Positions 24,437 to 38,620 of a stretch of 64,000 nt of DNA are shown in pieces. Position 1 is the stretch's first letter. The number at the start of each line of letters is the position of its first letter. The stretch is from Bifidobacterium crudilactis (GTDB lineage Bacteria; Actinomycetota; Actinomycetes; Actinomycetales; Bifidobacteriaceae): positions 432,634 to 496,633 of the forward strand of contig NZ_JHAL01000002.1 of NCBI RefSeq assembly GCF_000738005.1. The letters run 5' to 3'. Under the pieces are notes generated by a model. The model ran no database searches, was not told the DNA's origin, and worked only from the letters and a program-made list of their open reading frames with translations. Both the position numbers and the translations under genes were made by a program.

Positions 24437-26563
24437 ATGGCACAAGACGTGCTCACTGACCTCACGAAGGTCCGTAACATCGGCATCATGGCCCACATTG
24501 ATGCCGGCAAGACAACCACTACCGAGCGAATCCTGTATTACACCGGCGTCAACTACAAAATCGGCGAGGTGCATGACGGCGCCGCGACGATGGACTGGAT
24601 GGCACAGGAGCAGGAGCGAGGCATCACCATCACCTCGGCTGCCACCACATGCTTCTGGACCCGCCAGACCCATGACACCACAGACAAGTATCAGATCAAC
24701 ATCATCGATACCCCAGGGCACGTCGATTTCACCGCCGAGGTGGAGCGTTCCCTGCGTGTGCTCGATGGTGCCGTTGCCGTGTTCGACGGCAAGGAGGGCG
24801 TTGAGCCCCAGTCCGAGACCGTCTGGCGTCAGGCCGACAAGTACGGCGTTCCGCGCATCTGCTTCATCAACAAGATGGACAAGCTGGGCGCGAACTTCTA
24901 CTATTCTGTGGATACCATCAAGGAGAAGCTTGGAGCCAAGCCGATCGTGATGCAGCTGCCGATCGGTGCCGAGAACGACTTCCACGGTGTCGTCGACCTG
25001 GTTCGCATGGTCGCTTACTACTGGGCGGACGAGGCCGATCTCGGCGCCAAGTACGAGACCATCGACATTCCCGATGACCTCAAGGAGAAGGCGGAGCAGT
25101 ATCGTTCCGATCTGCTTGATGCCGTCGCCGAATCCGACGAGGCGCTTCTCGAGAAGTACCTTGGCGGCGAAGAGCTCACCGAGGACGAGATTCGCGGCGC
25201 TATCCGCAAGCTCACCGTGAACAAGGAAGCCTACCCGGTCTTCTGCGGTTCGGCATTCAAGGACAAGGGTGTTCAGCCCATGCTGGATGCCGTCGTCGAT
25301 TACCTGCCGTCCCCTGAGGATGTTCCCGCCATCGACGGGTACAAGCCCGGCGATGAAAGCGTGGAGATCGAGCGTCATCCTGATACCAACGAGCCTTTCT
25401 CGGCTCTGGCCTTCAAGATCGCCACCCACCCCTTCTACGGCAAGCTCATCTATGTGCGTGTCTACTCCGGCCAGGTCAAGCAGGGCGATAACGTCCTGGA
25501 TTCGACGAAGGGCAAGAAGGAGCGCATCGGCAAGCTCTTCCAGATGCATTCAAACAAGGAGAATCCGGTTGACGCGGCCATCGCAGGCAACATCTACGCC
25601 TTCGTCGGTCTGAAGAACGTCACCACCGGAGACACCCTGTGCGATGAGAAGGAACCGGTCGTGCTCGAGTCGATGAGCTTCCCCGACCCCGTGATCGAGG
25701 TCGCCGTGGAGCCCAAGACCAAGGCCGATCAGGAGAAGATGGGCATCGCTCTTCAGAAGCTTTCCGAAGAGGACCCGACCTTCCAGGTCAAGACGGATGA
25801 AGAATCCGGCCAGACCCTGATCTCCGGCATGGGCGAGCTTCAGCTCGACATCCTCGTGGACCGCATGCGTCGTGAGTTCCACGTCGAGTGCAACGTCGGC
25901 AAGCCGCAGGTCGCTTACCGCGAGACCATCCGCAAGGCCGTCATGAACCAGGAGTACACACACAAGAAGCAGACTGGTGGTTCAGGTCAGTTCGCAAAGG
26001 TGCTGATGAACTTCGAGCCGCTCGACACCACCGAAGGCGAGACCTACGAGTTCGAGAACAAGGTCACCGGCGGACACATCACCAAGGAATTCATTCCTTC
26101 GATCGATTCCGGTGTTCAGGAAGCCATGGAGTCCGGTATTCTCGCCGGCTTCCCCGTGGTCGGTGTCAAGGCGACCGTTACCGACGGTCAGACCCACGAT
26201 GTCGATTCTTCGGAGATGGCCTTCAAGATCGCAGGTTCCATGTGCTTCAAGGAAGCCGCTCACAAGGCGCGTCCCGTGATTCTCGAGCCGATCATGGCCG
26301 TCGAGGTTCGTACTCCCGAAGAGTACATGGGCGAAGTGATGGGCGACCTGAATTCTCGTCGTGGCAGCATCCAGTCCATGACCGACGCCACCGGTGTCAA
26401 GGTCATTGACGCCAAGGTGCCGCTTTCCGAAATGTTTGGTTACATCGGCGATCTGCGTTCCAAGACGCAGGGCCGCGCGATGTTCACCATGCAGATGGAC
26501 TCGTATGCAGAGGTGCCGAAGGCGGTCTCCGAGGAGATCATCAAGGCCCAGCGCGGAGAGTGA
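24437..26563 (+). CDS. fusA: Elongation factor G
   Basis: The 708-residue GTPase drives translocation. GTP-binding motifs are intact: AHIDAGKTT (G1, about 17-25), RGITI (G2, Thr of switch I), DTPGHVD (G3, about 92) and NKMDK (G4, about 146). Domains II to V follow at normal length with no insertion. AGGACAACC precedes the ATG. It is third in the str operon; tuf follows after 209 bp containing a stable hairpin. Confidence 0.97.
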   Translation: MAQDVLTDLTKVRNIGIMAHIDAGKTTTTERILYYTGVNYKIGEVHDGAATMDWMAQEQERGITITSAATTCFWTRQTHDTTDKYQINIIDTPGHVDFTAEVERSLRVLDGAVAVFDGKEGVEPQSETVWRQADKYGVPRICFINKMDKLGANFYYSVDTIKEKLGAKPIVMQLPIGAENDFHGVVDLVRMVAYYWADEADLGAKYETIDIPDDLKEKAEQYRSDLLDAVAESDEALLEKYLGGEELTEDEIRGAIRKLTVNKEAYPVFCGSAFKDKGVQPMLDAVVDYLPSPEDVPAIDGYKPGDESVEIERHPDTNEPFSALAFKIATHPFYGKLIYVRVYSGQVKQGDNVLDSTKGKKERIGKLFQMHSNKENPVDAAIAGNIYAFVGLKNVTTGDTLCDEKEPVVLESMSFPDPVIEVAVEPKTKADQEKMGIALQKLSEEDPTFQVKTDEESGQTLISGMGELQLDILVDRMRREFHVECNVGKPQVAYRETIRKAVMNQEYTHKKQTGGSGQFAKVLMNFEPLDTTEGETYEFENKVTGGHITKEFIPSIDSGVQEAMESGILAGFPVVGVKATVTDGQTHDVDSSEMAFKIAGSMCFKEAAHKARPVILEPIMAVEVRTPEEYMGEVMGDLNSRRGSIQSMTDATGVKVIDAKVPLSEMFGYIGDLRSKTQGRAMFTMQMDSYAEVPKAVSEEIIKAQRGE

Positions 26564-26628
26564 TGACCAGGGGTAGCTGCCCAGCGCAGTAAACCCCGAA
26601 TTCGCAACTCGCAGATTTGCCGTCTGTC

Positions 26629-26664
26629 CCCAGTCAGCAGTAGACTTTTTGACTGCTGACTGGG
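26629..26664. promoter_or_regulatory. Hairpin between fusA and tuf
   Basis: Arms 26629-26641 (CCCAGTCAGCAGT) and 26652-26664 pair perfectly over 13 bp, with a 10-nt loop holding a run of five T. A smaller 7-bp hairpin follows at 26721-26739 (TGTGCGA/TCGCACA). The pair could attenuate read-through from fusA into tuf or stabilise either message; a candidate -10 (TAATAT, 26702-26707) between them suggests tuf also has its own promoter. Confidence 0.5.
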
Positions 26665-26772
26665 CGGAGGGCAGCAAGTGGCGAACAACCCAAATACCCA
26701 GTAATATGTAGCGAGTGCCTTGTGCGATGGTTTCGCACAGACAAACTACGAGATGTCCAGGAGGACAAACAC

Positions 26773-27972
26773 ATGGCAAAGGAAAAGTACGAACGTACTA
26801 AGCCGCACGTTAACATCGGTACCATTGGCCACGTCGATCACGGCAAGACGACCCTGACGGCTGCCATCTCCAAGGTTCTGCATCAGCAGTATCCAGATCT
26901 GAACCCTGAGTACGATTTCGACCAGATCGATTCGGCTCCTGAGGAGAAAGAGCGCGGTATTACCATTAACATCGCGCACATCGAGTACCAGACCGAAAAG
27001 CGTCACTACGCTCACGTCGATGCTCCTGGCCACGCTGATTACGTCAAGAACATGATCACCGGTGCCGCTCAGATGGACGGTGCAATCCTCGTGGTTGCCG
27101 CCACCGACGGCCCAATGGCTCAGACCCGTGAGCACGTCCTGCTCGCCAAGCAGGTCGGCGTTCCGAAGATCCTCGTCGCTCTGAACAAGTGCGACATGGT
27201 CGACGACGACGAGCTCATCGAGCTCGTCGAAGAAGAGGTCCGCGACCTTCTGGACGAGAACGGTTTCGACCGCGACTGCCCAGTCATCCGCACCTCCGCC
27301 TACGGCGCGCTGCATGACGATGCTCCTGACCACGAGAAGTGGGTCAAGACCGTTGAAGACCTGATGAAGGCCGTCGACGACTACATCCCGACTCCTGTCC
27401 ATGATCTGGACAAGCCGTTCCTGATGCCAATCGAAGATGTCTTCACCATCTCCGGCCGTGGCACCGTGGTGACCGGTCGTGTGGAGCGCGGTAAGCTCGC
27501 AGTGAACAGCAACGTCGAGATCGTCGGTCTCCGCGACACTCAGACCACTACCTGCACCTCGATCGAGACCTTCCACAAGCAGATGGACGAGGCAGAGGCT
27601 GGCGACAACACCGGTCTGCTGCTCCGCGGCATCAACCGTGAGCAGGTCGAGCGTGGCCAGGTCGTGGCAGCTCCGAAGTCCGTCACTCCTCATATGAAGT
27701 TCGAGGGTGAGGTCTACGTGCTGACCAAGGATGAGGGTGGCCGTCATTCGCCGTTCTTCTCCAACTACCGTCCTCAGTTCTACTTCCGCACCACCGATGT
27801 GACCGGCGTCATCGCACTGCCGGAAGGCGTCGAGATGGTTCAGCCTGGCGATCACGCCACCTTCACCGTCGAACTGATCCAGCCAATCGCCATGGAGGAA
27901 GGTCTGACCTTCGCCGTGCGTGAGGGTGGACACACCGTCGGCTCAGGCCGTGTCACCAAGGTTCTCGAGTAG
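26773..27972 (+). CDS. tuf: Elongation factor Tu
   Basis: The 399-residue GTPase delivers aminoacyl-tRNA to the ribosome. It begins [29 protein letters not shown] (G1), GITI (G2), DAPGHADY (G3) and NKCD (G4) are intact. The start at 26773 is set by AGGAGGACAAACAC; the frame extends 51 bases upstream but without support. Strong terminator at 27995. Optimal codon choice fits high expression. Confidence 0.97.
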   Translation: MAKEKYERTKPHVNIGTIGHVDHGKTTLTAAISKVLHQQYPDLNPEYDFDQIDSAPEEKERGITINIAHIEYQTEKRHYAHVDAPGHADYVKNMITGAAQMDGAILVVAATDGPMAQTREHVLLAKQVGVPKILVALNKCDMVDDDELIELVEEEVRDLLDENGFDRDCPVIRTSAYGALHDDAPDHEKWVKTVEDLMKAVDDYIPTPVHDLDKPFLMPIEDVFTISGRGTVVTGRVERGKLAVNSNVEIVGLRDTQTTTCTSIETFHKQMDEAEAGDNTGLLLRGINREQVERGQVVAAPKSVTPHMKFEGEVYVLTKDEGGRHSPFFSNYRPQFYFRTTDVTGVIALPEGVEMVQPGDHATFTVELIQPIAMEEGLTFAVREGGHTVGSGRVTKVLE

Positions 27973-27994
27973 TCTGAACTGCTCATAAACCTTT

Positions 27995-28026
27995 AGGGGG
28001 ATCTGCTTCGGCAGGTCCCCCTTTTG
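27995..28026 (+). terminator. Rho-independent terminator of tuf
   Basis: AGGGGGATCTGC and its partner GCAGGTCCCCCT form a GC-rich stem around a stable TTCG loop, followed by TTTT. It begins 22 bp after the tuf stop. Confidence 0.92.
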
Positions 28027-28060
28027 CGTTCCAGAAGATTCTGAGTGTGCCATTGAATAC

Positions 28061-28131
28061 GATAACTGCACTAAAAGGACAGCTTTTTCGAGAAATTCTC
28101 TGCCAAAAGCTGTCCTTTTAGTGCAGTTATC
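28061..28131. repeat. Dispersed palindromic element, copy 3
   Basis: Perfect 27-bp arms (28061-28087 and 28105-28131) with a 17-nt loop that itself contains GAGAA/TTCTC. The outer 23 bp equal those of copies 1 and 2. It lies 34 bp beyond the tuf terminator, before efp, so it is not needed for tuf termination. Confidence 0.9.
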
Positions 28132-28261
28132 ATCTCAGAGTGCTCATCTATCTGCGCATCTACAGGAAAATGCGGTGCGGCAGCGGTGTTTAGACGATGT
28201 GGCATAATGGACAAGGCATTTTTACAGCAGTCCGTAGAGGACTCGGAATAGGTGAGTGAAC

Positions 28262-28825
28262 GTGGCGCAAACAACTAATGAAATCAAGAACGGTTCAGTC
28301 CTCAACCTCGAAGGCAAACTGTGGACGGTTATCAAGTTCCAGCATGTGAAGCCAGGTAAGGGCCCGGCCTTCGTGCGTACCACGATGAAGGATGTGCTGA
28401 GCGGCAAGATCGTCGACAAGACCTTCAACGCAGGTATGAAGGTCGAGTTTGAGACGGTCGATAATCGTACGATGCAGTATTCATATCGTGACGATGGCAG
28501 CTTCGTGTTCATGGATATGACGAATTTCGAGCAGGTCAACATTCCCGAGAATCTGATTGGTGAGCAGGAGCGTTTCCTCTTGGAAGGCACCGATTGCATC
28601 ATCAGCTTCCACGACGGCAACCCGCTGTCCGTCGAGCTTCCGGCATCGGTGACTCTGGTGGTGTCTCACACCGAACCAGGTCTCCAGGGCAACAGGTCCA
28701 ACGCCGGCACGAAACCTGCCACAGTCGAGACCGGAGCCGAGATTCAGGTACCGCTGTTCATCAATGAGGGCGAACATATCAAGGTCGATACCCGTGATGG
28801 CTCGTATCTCGGTCGAGAGAACTGA
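28262..28825 (+). CDS. efp: Elongation factor P
   Basis: The 187-residue three-domain protein relieves ribosome stalling at consecutive prolines. [16 protein letters not shown] (about residues 22-37) places a Lys at the tip of the domain I loop, the site modified in other bacteria. The C-terminal [24 protein letters not shown] is the family signature. GTG 28262 gives the usual [11 protein letters not shown] start and has AGGTGAG before it; GTG 28256 is the alternative. A CATAAT hexamer at 28203 may be its -10. nusB follows after 12 bp. Confidence 0.95.
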   Translation: MAQTTNEIKNGSVLNLEGKLWTVIKFQHVKPGKGPAFVRTTMKDVLSGKIVDKTFNAGMKVEFETVDNRTMQYSYRDDGSFVFMDMTNFEQVNIPENLIGEQERFLLEGTDCIISFHDGNPLSVELPASVTLVVSHTEPGLQGNRSNAGTKPATVETGAEIQVPLFINEGEHIKVDTRDGSYLGREN

Positions 28826-28837
28826 GGACCAGGCTTC

Positions 28838-29656
28838 ATGGCACGTTCAACCGCCCGTAAACGGGCGCTGAATACCTTGTACGAAGCAGATGAGAAGGGG
28901 CAGGAAATCCTGTCCCTTCTTGCTGAGCGCATCGAACATCCGGGGGCGCAGACTCCGCTGCCCGAGTATGCAATCGACATCATCCGCGGCGTCAACGAGC
29001 ATCTTCGCACCATCGACCACGCCCTCAACGAGTACTCTCCTTCCTGGAAGGTGCGTCGTATGGCCGTGGTTGACCGCAATATCCTGCGCATGGCCACATG
29101 GGAAATGCTCTATAACGATGAGGTACCCGATAAGGTCGCCATCGACGAGGCGATATCGCTCTCCAAGACCTTGTCCGATGCCGAATCGCCCAGTTTCATT
29201 CATGGTCTGCTGAGCGCGGTGGACGATCATCGTGATGATATTCACGAAGTCATCGAGGAAGCGGCGCCCGCATCCGTCGATTCGCAGGACAATGAGGATT
29301 CTCAGAACGTAGACGATTCTCAGAACGTTCACGATTCGCTGGACGTTGACGATTCGCAGGACGCTGACGGCCAGCCCGGCGATGAGAGTGCAGGCGAGTC
29401 CTCCGAAGAGACCCACCCCACAGATGGCGAGGCAATGGATATCGACATTGCGGACCTGCAGATCGGCGCGAGCGAAGATCTCGATGAGGCGCTTAGTGAT
29501 GAAGCACACATTGCGAGTGACTCCGAGCTGAAATCCGAACAGGATAGAGTTCCTGAAGAGGGTCGCTCAGACATGTCGGATTCGGCGGAACACACCGAAA
29601 ATGACGACGCATCCGGCAACGAGGAAACCGCGGAAAGCAAACATTCGCAAGGATAG
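28838..29656 (+). CDS. nusB: Transcription antitermination factor NusB with acidic C-terminal extension
   Basis: Residues 1-140 are a complete NusB domain ([20 protein letters not shown] at the start, [32 protein letters not shown] near 86). NusB joins NusE in rRNA antitermination complexes. The remaining 130 residues are an acidic low-complexity tail with a repeated DSQ(N/D)VDDSQ-type unit encoded by near-tandem 21-bp repeats (29280-29370). Family members are normally 130-190 residues, so this tail is unusual. It follows efp closely and precedes carA by 56 bp. Confidence 0.92.
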   Translation: MARSTARKRALNTLYEADEKGQEILSLLAERIEHPGAQTPLPEYAIDIIRGVNEHLRTIDHALNEYSPSWKVRRMAVVDRNILRMATWEMLYNDEVPDKVAIDEAISLSKTLSDAESPSFIHGLLSAVDDHRDDIHEVIEEAAPASVDSQDNEDSQNVDDSQNVHDSLDVDDSQDADGQPGDESAGESSEETHPTDGEAMDIDIADLQIGASEDLDEALSDEAHIASDSELKSEQDRVPEEGRSDMSDSAEHTENDDASGNEETAESKHSQG

Positions 29657-29683
29657 CTTATCCAAGGCGCTGGGTATCCTTGG
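29648..29683 (+). promoter_or_regulatory. Competing short hairpins before carA
   Basis: Three pairings exclude one another: GGATA/TATCC (29651-29663), CCAAGG/CCTTGG (29662-29667 with 29678-29683), and the larger CAAGGATA/TATCCTTG (29648-29655 with 29675-29682). Mutually exclusive stems 30 bases before the carA ribosome binding site could form a switch for the pyrimidine genes, but no known PyrR-binding loop is recognised. Confidence 0.35.
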
Positions 29684-29712
29684 TACGAATATCCGCTGCA
29701 AGAGGGGGTTTG

Positions 29713-30931
29713 GTGAAGTTGAACGATTCCGAAACCATTGCAGTCGAGAGTTTTTCCCAACAAGATGCTGTGCTCGTCCTTGAGGACGGGCAAGTGTATG
29801 TGGGCAGACCTTTCGGCGCGATAGGCGAGACGAGTGGTGAAATCGTCTTTGCAACAGGAATGACCGGTTACCAGGAAACGCTGACCGATCCGAGCTACGA
29901 CCGACAGATCGTAGTGCAGACATTCCCGCACATCGGCAACACCGGTGTGAACGGGGAGGATACGGAATCGTCCAAAATCTGGGTTTCAGGCTATGTGGTC
30001 CGTGACCCAAGTCCCAATGTGAGCAATTGGCGTGCCCAGGGGAGTCTGGATGAGGATCTCGTCAAGCAGGGCATCGTGGGCATCTGCGATATCGATACCC
30101 GTAAGCTGGTCAGGCATCTACGCAATGGCGGTGTGATGCGGGCCGGAGTCTTTTCCGGGGATGCCCTGCTCAATGCGCAGGGTGTGACGAGTTCGACGGA
30201 TGAGCTTGTCGCCAGGGTCCGCTCCACACCGCAGATGCAGGGATCGCATCTTACCGGCGAGGTCAGCACGGACAGTACCTACACTGTGGAGCCTGCGGGG
30301 GAATATGCAGGCAAAGAGCCGTTGTTCACCGTCGCGGCAGTGGATCTCGGCATCAAAAGCATGACCCCTCACCGTCTGGCCGAGCGCGGCTGCCGTGTGC
30401 ACGTGGTGCCGCTGAGCAGCACGATTGAGGACATCGAAGCCTTGCATCCTGACGGTGTGTTCTTCTCCAATGGTCCCGGAGACCCGGGTACCGCGGACGA
30501 CGAAGTCGCCCTTCTCCGTGCGATTCTCGACCACCGGTACCCCTTCTTCGGTATCTGTCTCGGCAACCAGCTGCTCGGCCGGGCGCTCGGTTTCGGCACG
30601 TACAAGCTGAAGTTCGGACATCGCGGCATCAACCAGCCCGTCAAGGACCTGACCACCGGCAAGGTGGAGGTCACCGCCCATAATCACGGATTCGCGGTTG
30701 ACGCCCCGATAGGGGAGACCGTGCAGGCGCCTTTTGACGACGGGCGTTACGGCAAGGTCCGCGTCTCTCATGTGGATCTCAATGATGATGTCGTCGAAGG
30801 GCTGCAATGCCTCGACATCCCGGCATTCTCGGTCCAATACCATCCCGAGGCCGCTGCGGGTCCGCACGATGCCTCATATCTGTTTGATCGTTTCGTCGCA
30901 TTGATGGGGAACGCCAAGGAAGGGAAGACGA

Positions 30932-30939
<8 letters not shown>
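29713..30939 (+). CDS. carA: Carbamoyl phosphate synthase small subunit
   Basis: The 408-residue glutaminase subunit supplies ammonia to CarB for carbamoyl phosphate (pyrimidine and arginine synthesis). The N-terminal CPSase_sm domain has [17 protein letters not shown]. The class I amidotransferase has FSNGPGDPG, the nucleophile in GICLGNQ, and the His/Glu pair in YHPEAA. GTG 29713 follows AGAGGGGG at good spacing; the frame extends to 29680. Its end overlaps carB by 8 bases. Confidence 0.95.
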
Positions 30940-34311
<3,372 letters not shown>

Positions 34312-34312
<1 letters not shown>

Positions 34313-35250
34313 TGACCGACCGACGCGCAGAGGAACTCAAGGCCCAACGATCAGACTTCGGCTTGCGCCTGAGTAAATCCATGGAGCATTTCGGTCCTTT
34401 GTGCGTCGGCATCGATCCTCATCGCAAGCTGCTGACCGACTGGGGCTATCAGGTGGATGCCGAGGGTGCCGAACTCTTCTCCATGCGTATGCTTCAGGCG
34501 GCGTATGGGCGCGCCGCGGCCGTGAAATTCCAGATCAGCATGTTCGAACGATATGGTTCCAAAGGTTTCGCTGCCTTGGAACGTGTGCTTTTCGCGGCTC
34601 GGCAGCTGGGCATCATCACCATCGTCGATTGCCTTCGAGGAGGGCTCTCGACCACGGTTTCGGCCATTTCCGATGCCTATTTCAAACCTGGTGCACCCCT
34701 GCTCGCCGATGCGATTACGCTGCTGCCATACTACGGTGCGCGTTCGCTCAGCGGGCTGATCGACGAGGCGTTGAATTACGGCCGTGGGGTATTCGTCGCA
34801 TCGCTGACATCGAATCCCGAAGGGGCGAGCCTGCAGTCGGCCATTCGGCAGCAGGGCACTTACAAAGGCAAGACCGTGGCCTACGGTATTGCCTCGACGG
34901 CGCAGAAATTCAATGCGGATGCCGAGGGCATGGGTTCGGTCGGCTTGATCATCGGCGCGACGATTGGTGATTGGATCAAGAAAAGCGGCGTCGAGCCCGC
35001 GGCCTTCACCGGCCCGATTCTTTCCCCAGGATATGGCTGGCAGGGTGCCGAAGCCAAGGATATCCAGATGGTGTTCTCCGGGACCCACGGCAATGTGCTG
35101 GTCACCGTATCCCGGTCGATAGCGATGAAAGGGCCCGATATCAAAGCCCTGGCGCAAGCCACCGACGACATATCGCAGGACATCAGGAAGGCGCTGACCC
35201 AAGTCAACGGCAACGCCGACGAAGCCGGCAACGACGACTCCAAGCAATAG
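34312..35250 (+). CDS. pyrF: Orotidine 5'-phosphate decarboxylase family protein (catalytic motif altered)
   Basis: The 312-residue protein aligns along its whole length with subfamily 2 OMP decarboxylases: PLCVGIDPHRKLL at about 25, AVKFQ (Lys 72), ASLTSNPEGAS, and the phosphate-binding GPILSPGYGWQG. These enzymes make UMP from OMP. The catalytic DAKRGDIG motif reads DCLRGGLS here (residues 106-113): the Asp is kept, the catalytic Lys is Leu 108 and the second Asp is Gly 111. The codons are clear and no frameshift is involved. Either the enzyme works differently, is inactive, or has another role. It is coupled to carB. Confidence 0.85.
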
Positions 35251-35359
35251 TCTTCCCTTGTATGCAAACGCCCGGTGTGTATGACCGTGCGGTGTGCAAG
35301 AATTTTTCTGTTGGAACCGATATATGACGACGTGAAACGCCGATGAAGAGGAGCAGGCA

Positions 35360-35959
35360 GTGAGCCAGATGAACGAGAGTGCGTCAGGAAAACATCGTCT
35401 GGTGGTGCTCACGGGCCCTACCGCCGTCGGTAAAGGGACCGTTGAAGCACAGTTGCGTGCCGCTCACCCCGAAGTGTGGGTGTCCGTTTCTGCGACCACC
35501 AGGGCACCGCGCCCTGGAGAGCTGCATGGCGTGACCTACTGGTTCGTCGACGAGCAGGAGTTCGCGGCCATGGAGAAGCGCGGCGAGTTTCTGGAAACAG
35601 CTCTTGTGCACAATATGGCCCATTACGGAACTCCTCTGAAGCCAGTGCTCGAACATATGAACGCGGGCATTCCCACCATTCTGGAGATTGATCTTCAGGG
35701 TGCGCGACGTGTCAAGGAGCGTGCCGCCGAGCTCGGGCTCGACGTGGTCTATGTGTTCCTCGCACCACCGAGTTTCGAGGATCTGATTGCCAGATTGGCC
35801 TCGCGCGGCACCGAAAACGAGGAGCAGCGCCAAAAGAGGCTTGAGACCGCCAAGGTGGAATTGGCGAGCGAAGGTGAGTATGACGTGGTGATCACGAACG
35901 ATACCGTCGAGCATGCCGCGGAGGAACTGTGGAACGTCATCAGCCGCGAATACGCCTGA
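35360..35959 (+). CDS. gmk: Guanylate kinase
   Basis: The 199-residue enzyme phosphorylates GMP to GDP. The P-loop is LTGPTAVGKGT (about residues 14-24); the GMP-binding region VSVSATTRAPRPGELHGVTYWF, split around 39-60, and EIDLQGARRVK near 108 follow. The start is GTG after AGAGGAGCAGGCA. It follows pyrF after a 109-bp gap, an order conserved in actinobacteria. It is convergent with ilvD; palindromic repeat copy 4 lies between them. Confidence 0.95.
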   Translation: MSQMNESASGKHRLVVLTGPTAVGKGTVEAQLRAAHPEVWVSVSATTRAPRPGELHGVTYWFVDEQEFAAMEKRGEFLETALVHNMAHYGTPLKPVLEHMNAGIPTILEIDLQGARRVKERAAELGLDVVYVFLAPPSFEDLIARLASRGTENEEQRQKRLETAKVELASEGEYDVVITNDTVEHAAEELWNVISREYA

Positions 35960-35993
35960 TGCTGTGATGCTGTCACGACGGAAAGTACAAACA

Positions 35994-36066
35994 AGATAAG
36001 TGCAATAAAAGGACAGCAAATCGCCGAAAATTCGGCTGAAAAGCTGTCCTTTTATTGCACTTATCT
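35994..36066. repeat. Dispersed palindromic element, copy 4 (compensatory changes)
   Basis: Perfect 24-bp arms (35994-36017 and 36043-36066) with a 25-nt loop holding the palindrome GCCGAAAATTCGGC. Compared with copies 1-3 the arm reads GATAAGTGCAATAAAAGG, two substitutions, and both are matched by the complementary base in the right arm. This paired change supports selection for, or copying of, the hairpin. It separates the convergent gmk and ilvD and could terminate both. Confidence 0.9.
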
Positions 36067-36080
36067 CATATCGGCAAGCG

Positions 36081-37952
36081 TTACGCGAGTCCGGAGAGAC
36101 TTTCGATGAGTTCTGGGTCGCGGGTTGCTCCCTTGTCCGCAGAACGCGCGAAGGCCGCATACGCCTTCAATGCGAGCGAGACCTTGCGATCGCGATGCGC
36201 CACGTAGCCGTCACCTGCCTCGAGATCGGCACGACGCTGGGCGAGCTCCTCATCGCTGAGCTCCACGTTGATTGCGCGGTTCGGGATGTCGATGTTGATG
36301 ATGTCGCCGTTCCTGACCAGGGCGATCGGCCCCTTGCTGGCCGCTTCGGGTGCCACGTGCCCGATGGACAGACCGGAGGAACCTCCCGAATAGCGTCCGT
36401 CGGTTATCAGGGCCACATCCTTGCCGATGCCTTTGCCTTTGACGAATGAGGTCGGGTACAGCATCTCCTGCATGCCCGGGCCGCCCTTCGGACCCTCGTA
36501 GCGGATGATGAGCGCCTGTCCGGGTTGCAGGGTGTTGTCGAGAATGACCTTGACGGCTTCCTCCTGCGATTCCACCACGAGTGCCGGCCCGCGGAACTCC
36601 CATATCTCCTTGGGCACGCCGGCGGTTTTCACCACGCACCCGTCAGGGGCGAGATTGCCGCGGAGAATCGCCAGGCCACCTTCCGTGACTGCAGGATGTT
36701 CGAGGTCGTGAATGGCACCGTGTTCACGGTCAGTATCCAGCGTGTCGAACTCCACCGACTGGTTCCACGGTTCGGGGGAGATGATATGCCCCGGAGCGGC
36801 GTGATACAGTTTCTTGGCTTCGTCCAGACAGGTGGGGCGCATGATGTCCCAGTCGTCGAGTTTGGCTTCAAGACTCGGATAATCTACGGAATGGGTGTCG
36901 CGGTGCAGCACGCCGCCGCGGTCGAGTTCGCCGAGGATGCCGCAGATGCCTCCGGCGCGATGCACGTCGGAAATCTCCCACTCTCCTGAAGGCGAGGCCT
37001 TGCAGATGCAGGGCACGGTGTGGGAGATGCGTTCGATGTCGTTCAGAGTGAAGTCCACGTCCGCTGATTGCGCCGCTGCGAGGATGTGCAGCACGGTGTT
37101 CGTGGAACCTCCCATGGCCACATCCATGGTCATGGCGTTCTCGAAGGCGTGCTTCGTGGCGATGGCGCGGGGGAGCACCGAGGCGTCGTCCTGGTGATAA
37201 TAGCGATCGGCAAGGTCGACGATCACTCGACCGGCCTTTTCGAACAGTGCGCGACGTGCCGTATGCGAGGCCAGTGTGGTGCCGTTTCCGGGCAGTGCCA
37301 GGCCCATCGCCTCGGCGAGGCAGTTCATCGAATTCGCGGTGAACATTCCGGCGCATGAACCACAGGTCGGGCAGACGCTCTTCTCCAGAGCGAGCACATC
37401 GTTGTCGTCCATCGAATCGTCGGCGGAGGCATACATCACGTCGATGAGGTCGGTGTTCTCCTTCACAGTGCCGTCGGGCATCACGGTGGTGCCGGATTCC
37501 ATCGGTCCGCCTGAGACGAAGATGGTCGGGATGTTCAGACGAAGGGCTGCAAGCAGCATGCCGGGGGTGATTTTGTCGCAGTTGGAGATGCAGATGAGGG
37601 CATCGGCGCAGTGCGCGTTGGTCGAGTACTCCACGGCGTCGGCGATGATGTCGCGGCTGGGAAGGGAGTACAGCATGCCCGTGTGACCCATGGCGATACC
37701 ATCATCCACGGCTATCGTATTGAACTCTCGGGGTATGCCGCCCGCTTCCTTGACTGCCTGGGAGACCAGTCGGCCGACCTTGTTCAGATGAACATGGCCC
37801 GGGACGAATTCCGAGAAGGAGTTGGCGATGGCCACAATGGGCTTGCCGAAGTCCTTCTCGTCCACGCCTGCGGCCCTGTAAAGGGCACGGGCTCCTGCGA
37901 ACATTCGTCCATTCATTATTTTGGCTGATCTCATTTGCATATCTTCATTCAA
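36081..37952 (-). CDS. ilvD: Dihydroxy-acid dehydratase
   Basis: The 623-residue Fe-S enzyme catalyses the third step of valine and isoleucine synthesis. Cluster ligands are in [10 protein letters not shown] and [24 protein letters not shown] and the C-terminal [22 protein letters not shown] are family signatures. [23 protein letters not shown] is the typical N-terminus, split here for length, so starts at 37952, 37940 or 37934 are all possible. No other ilv gene is nearby. Convergent with gmk, divergent from rpoZ. Confidence 0.95.
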   Translation of the reverse strand: MNEDMQMRSAKIMNGRMFAGARALYRAAGVDEKDFGKPIVAIANSFSEFVPGHVHLNKVGRLVSQAVKEAGGIPREFNTIAVDDGIAMGHTGMLYSLPSRDIIADAVEYSTNAHCADALICISNCDKITPGMLLAALRLNIPTIFVSGGPMESGTTVMPDGTVKENTDLIDVMYASADDSMDDNDVLALEKSVCPTCGSCAGMFTANSMNCLAEAMGLALPGNGTTLASHTARRALFEKAGRVIVDLADRYYHQDDASVLPRAIATKHAFENAMTMDVAMGGSTNTVLHILAAAQSADVDFTLNDIERISHTVPCICKASPSGEWEISDVHRAGGICGILGELDRGGVLHRDTHSVDYPSLEAKLDDWDIMRPTCLDEAKKLYHAAPGHIISPEPWNQSVEFDTLDTDREHGAIHDLEHPAVTEGGLAILRGNLAPDGCVVKTAGVPKEIWEFRGPALVVESQEEAVKVILDNTLQPGQALIIRYEGPKGGPGMQEMLYPTSFVKGKGIGKDVALITDGRYSGGSSGLSIGHVAPEAASKGPIALVRNGDIINIDIPNRAINVELSDEELAQRRADLEAGDGYVAHRDRKVSLALKAYAAFARSADKGATRDPELIESLSGLA

Positions 37953-38025
37953 GTGGGGATTGGCGACACTATCCTGCTGAGGGCCGAATACTGGAATAAA
38001 AGGCTGAAAATAGGCCGTGCGTATA

Positions 38026-38054
38026 TTCTCAAAATCTTAGCTGCGCGGTATAAT
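38026..38054 (+). promoter_or_regulatory. rpoZ promoter
   Basis: A perfect -10 TATAAT (38049-38054) and TTCTCA (38026-38031, four of six matches) are 17 bp apart. Transcription should start near 38061, leaving a leader of about 36 nt before rpoZ. Confidence 0.7.
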
Positions 38055-38096
38055 CACGGGGATTGAACGAACAGCATACATTGTATTGGAGAATAT

Positions 38097-38381
38097 ATGG
38101 CATTCGGTACCGAGCCAACACCACAGGGATTTGTGGATCCGTCTATCGACGATCTTATGGGACATGCTGATTCCAAGTATGCACTCGCCATTTTCGCTGC
38201 CAAGCGTGCTCGCCAGATCAACTCTTACTTCACCCAGCTCAACGAAGGTCTGCTGCAGAACGTCGGACCGCTGGTGGAGTACCAGAATCAGGAGAAGCCG
38301 CTGTCCATCGCTTTCAGGGAAATCAACGAAGGTCTTCTTGAGGAGACCCTTGGTGAGGATGATCTGAGCGAAGGCAACTGA
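38097..38381 (+). CDS. rpoZ: RNA polymerase omega subunit
   Basis: The 94-residue protein helps fold and assemble the beta' subunit. [20 protein letters not shown], then KRARQIN, match the conserved omega core; the C-terminus ([17 protein letters not shown]) is typical of actinobacterial omega. GGAG precedes the ATG. It has its own strong promoter. metK follows after 239 bp. Confidence 0.92.
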   Translation: MAFGTEPTPQGFVDPSIDDLMGHADSKYALAIFAAKRARQINSYFTQLNEGLLQNVGPLVEYQNQEKPLSIAFREINEGLLEETLGEDDLSEGN

Positions 38382-38620
38382 ATCCTCGTTCGCATGGTGA
38401 CGGAAGCGCCACGGCTGCTGCCGTGCATTCAGGTCGAATGCGCGGCCCGGGTCTGATATGGTCCAAGCGTCCGGCGCGACTGTCCTACCTGCGACGAACA
38501 CTAGTAGTGATGAATTATCAATGATTCGCAATCCGGCCAAGGAGCCGAACGAGGTACTCACCGCTTTGCGGATACGGCGCACATGGTGCGCCGAAATCAT
38601 ATTGGGGGGTAAACAGGGAC
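38382..38620 (+). promoter_or_regulatory. metK upstream region with stem-loop
   Basis: This non-coding stretch contains a small hairpin at 38410-38425 (CACGGC/GCCGTG), possibly ending rpoZ, and an 8-bp stem with a 3-nt loop at 38575-38593 (CGGCGCAC/GTGCGCCG) 28 nt before metK. I looked for S-box and other known SAM riboswitch consensus elements and did not recognise one. The stem could still modulate metK translation. Confidence 0.4.

Noticed and set aside
24425..25549. 374-codon minus-strand frame opposite fusA
   Set aside because: EF-G is certain on the plus strand; the antisense product has no recognisable domain. The similar frame opposite tuf (26746-27933) is rejected for the same reason.
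38382..38620. SAM riboswitch before metK
   Set aside because: I looked for the conserved S-box and related SAM-binding sequences and found none, only simple stem-loops.
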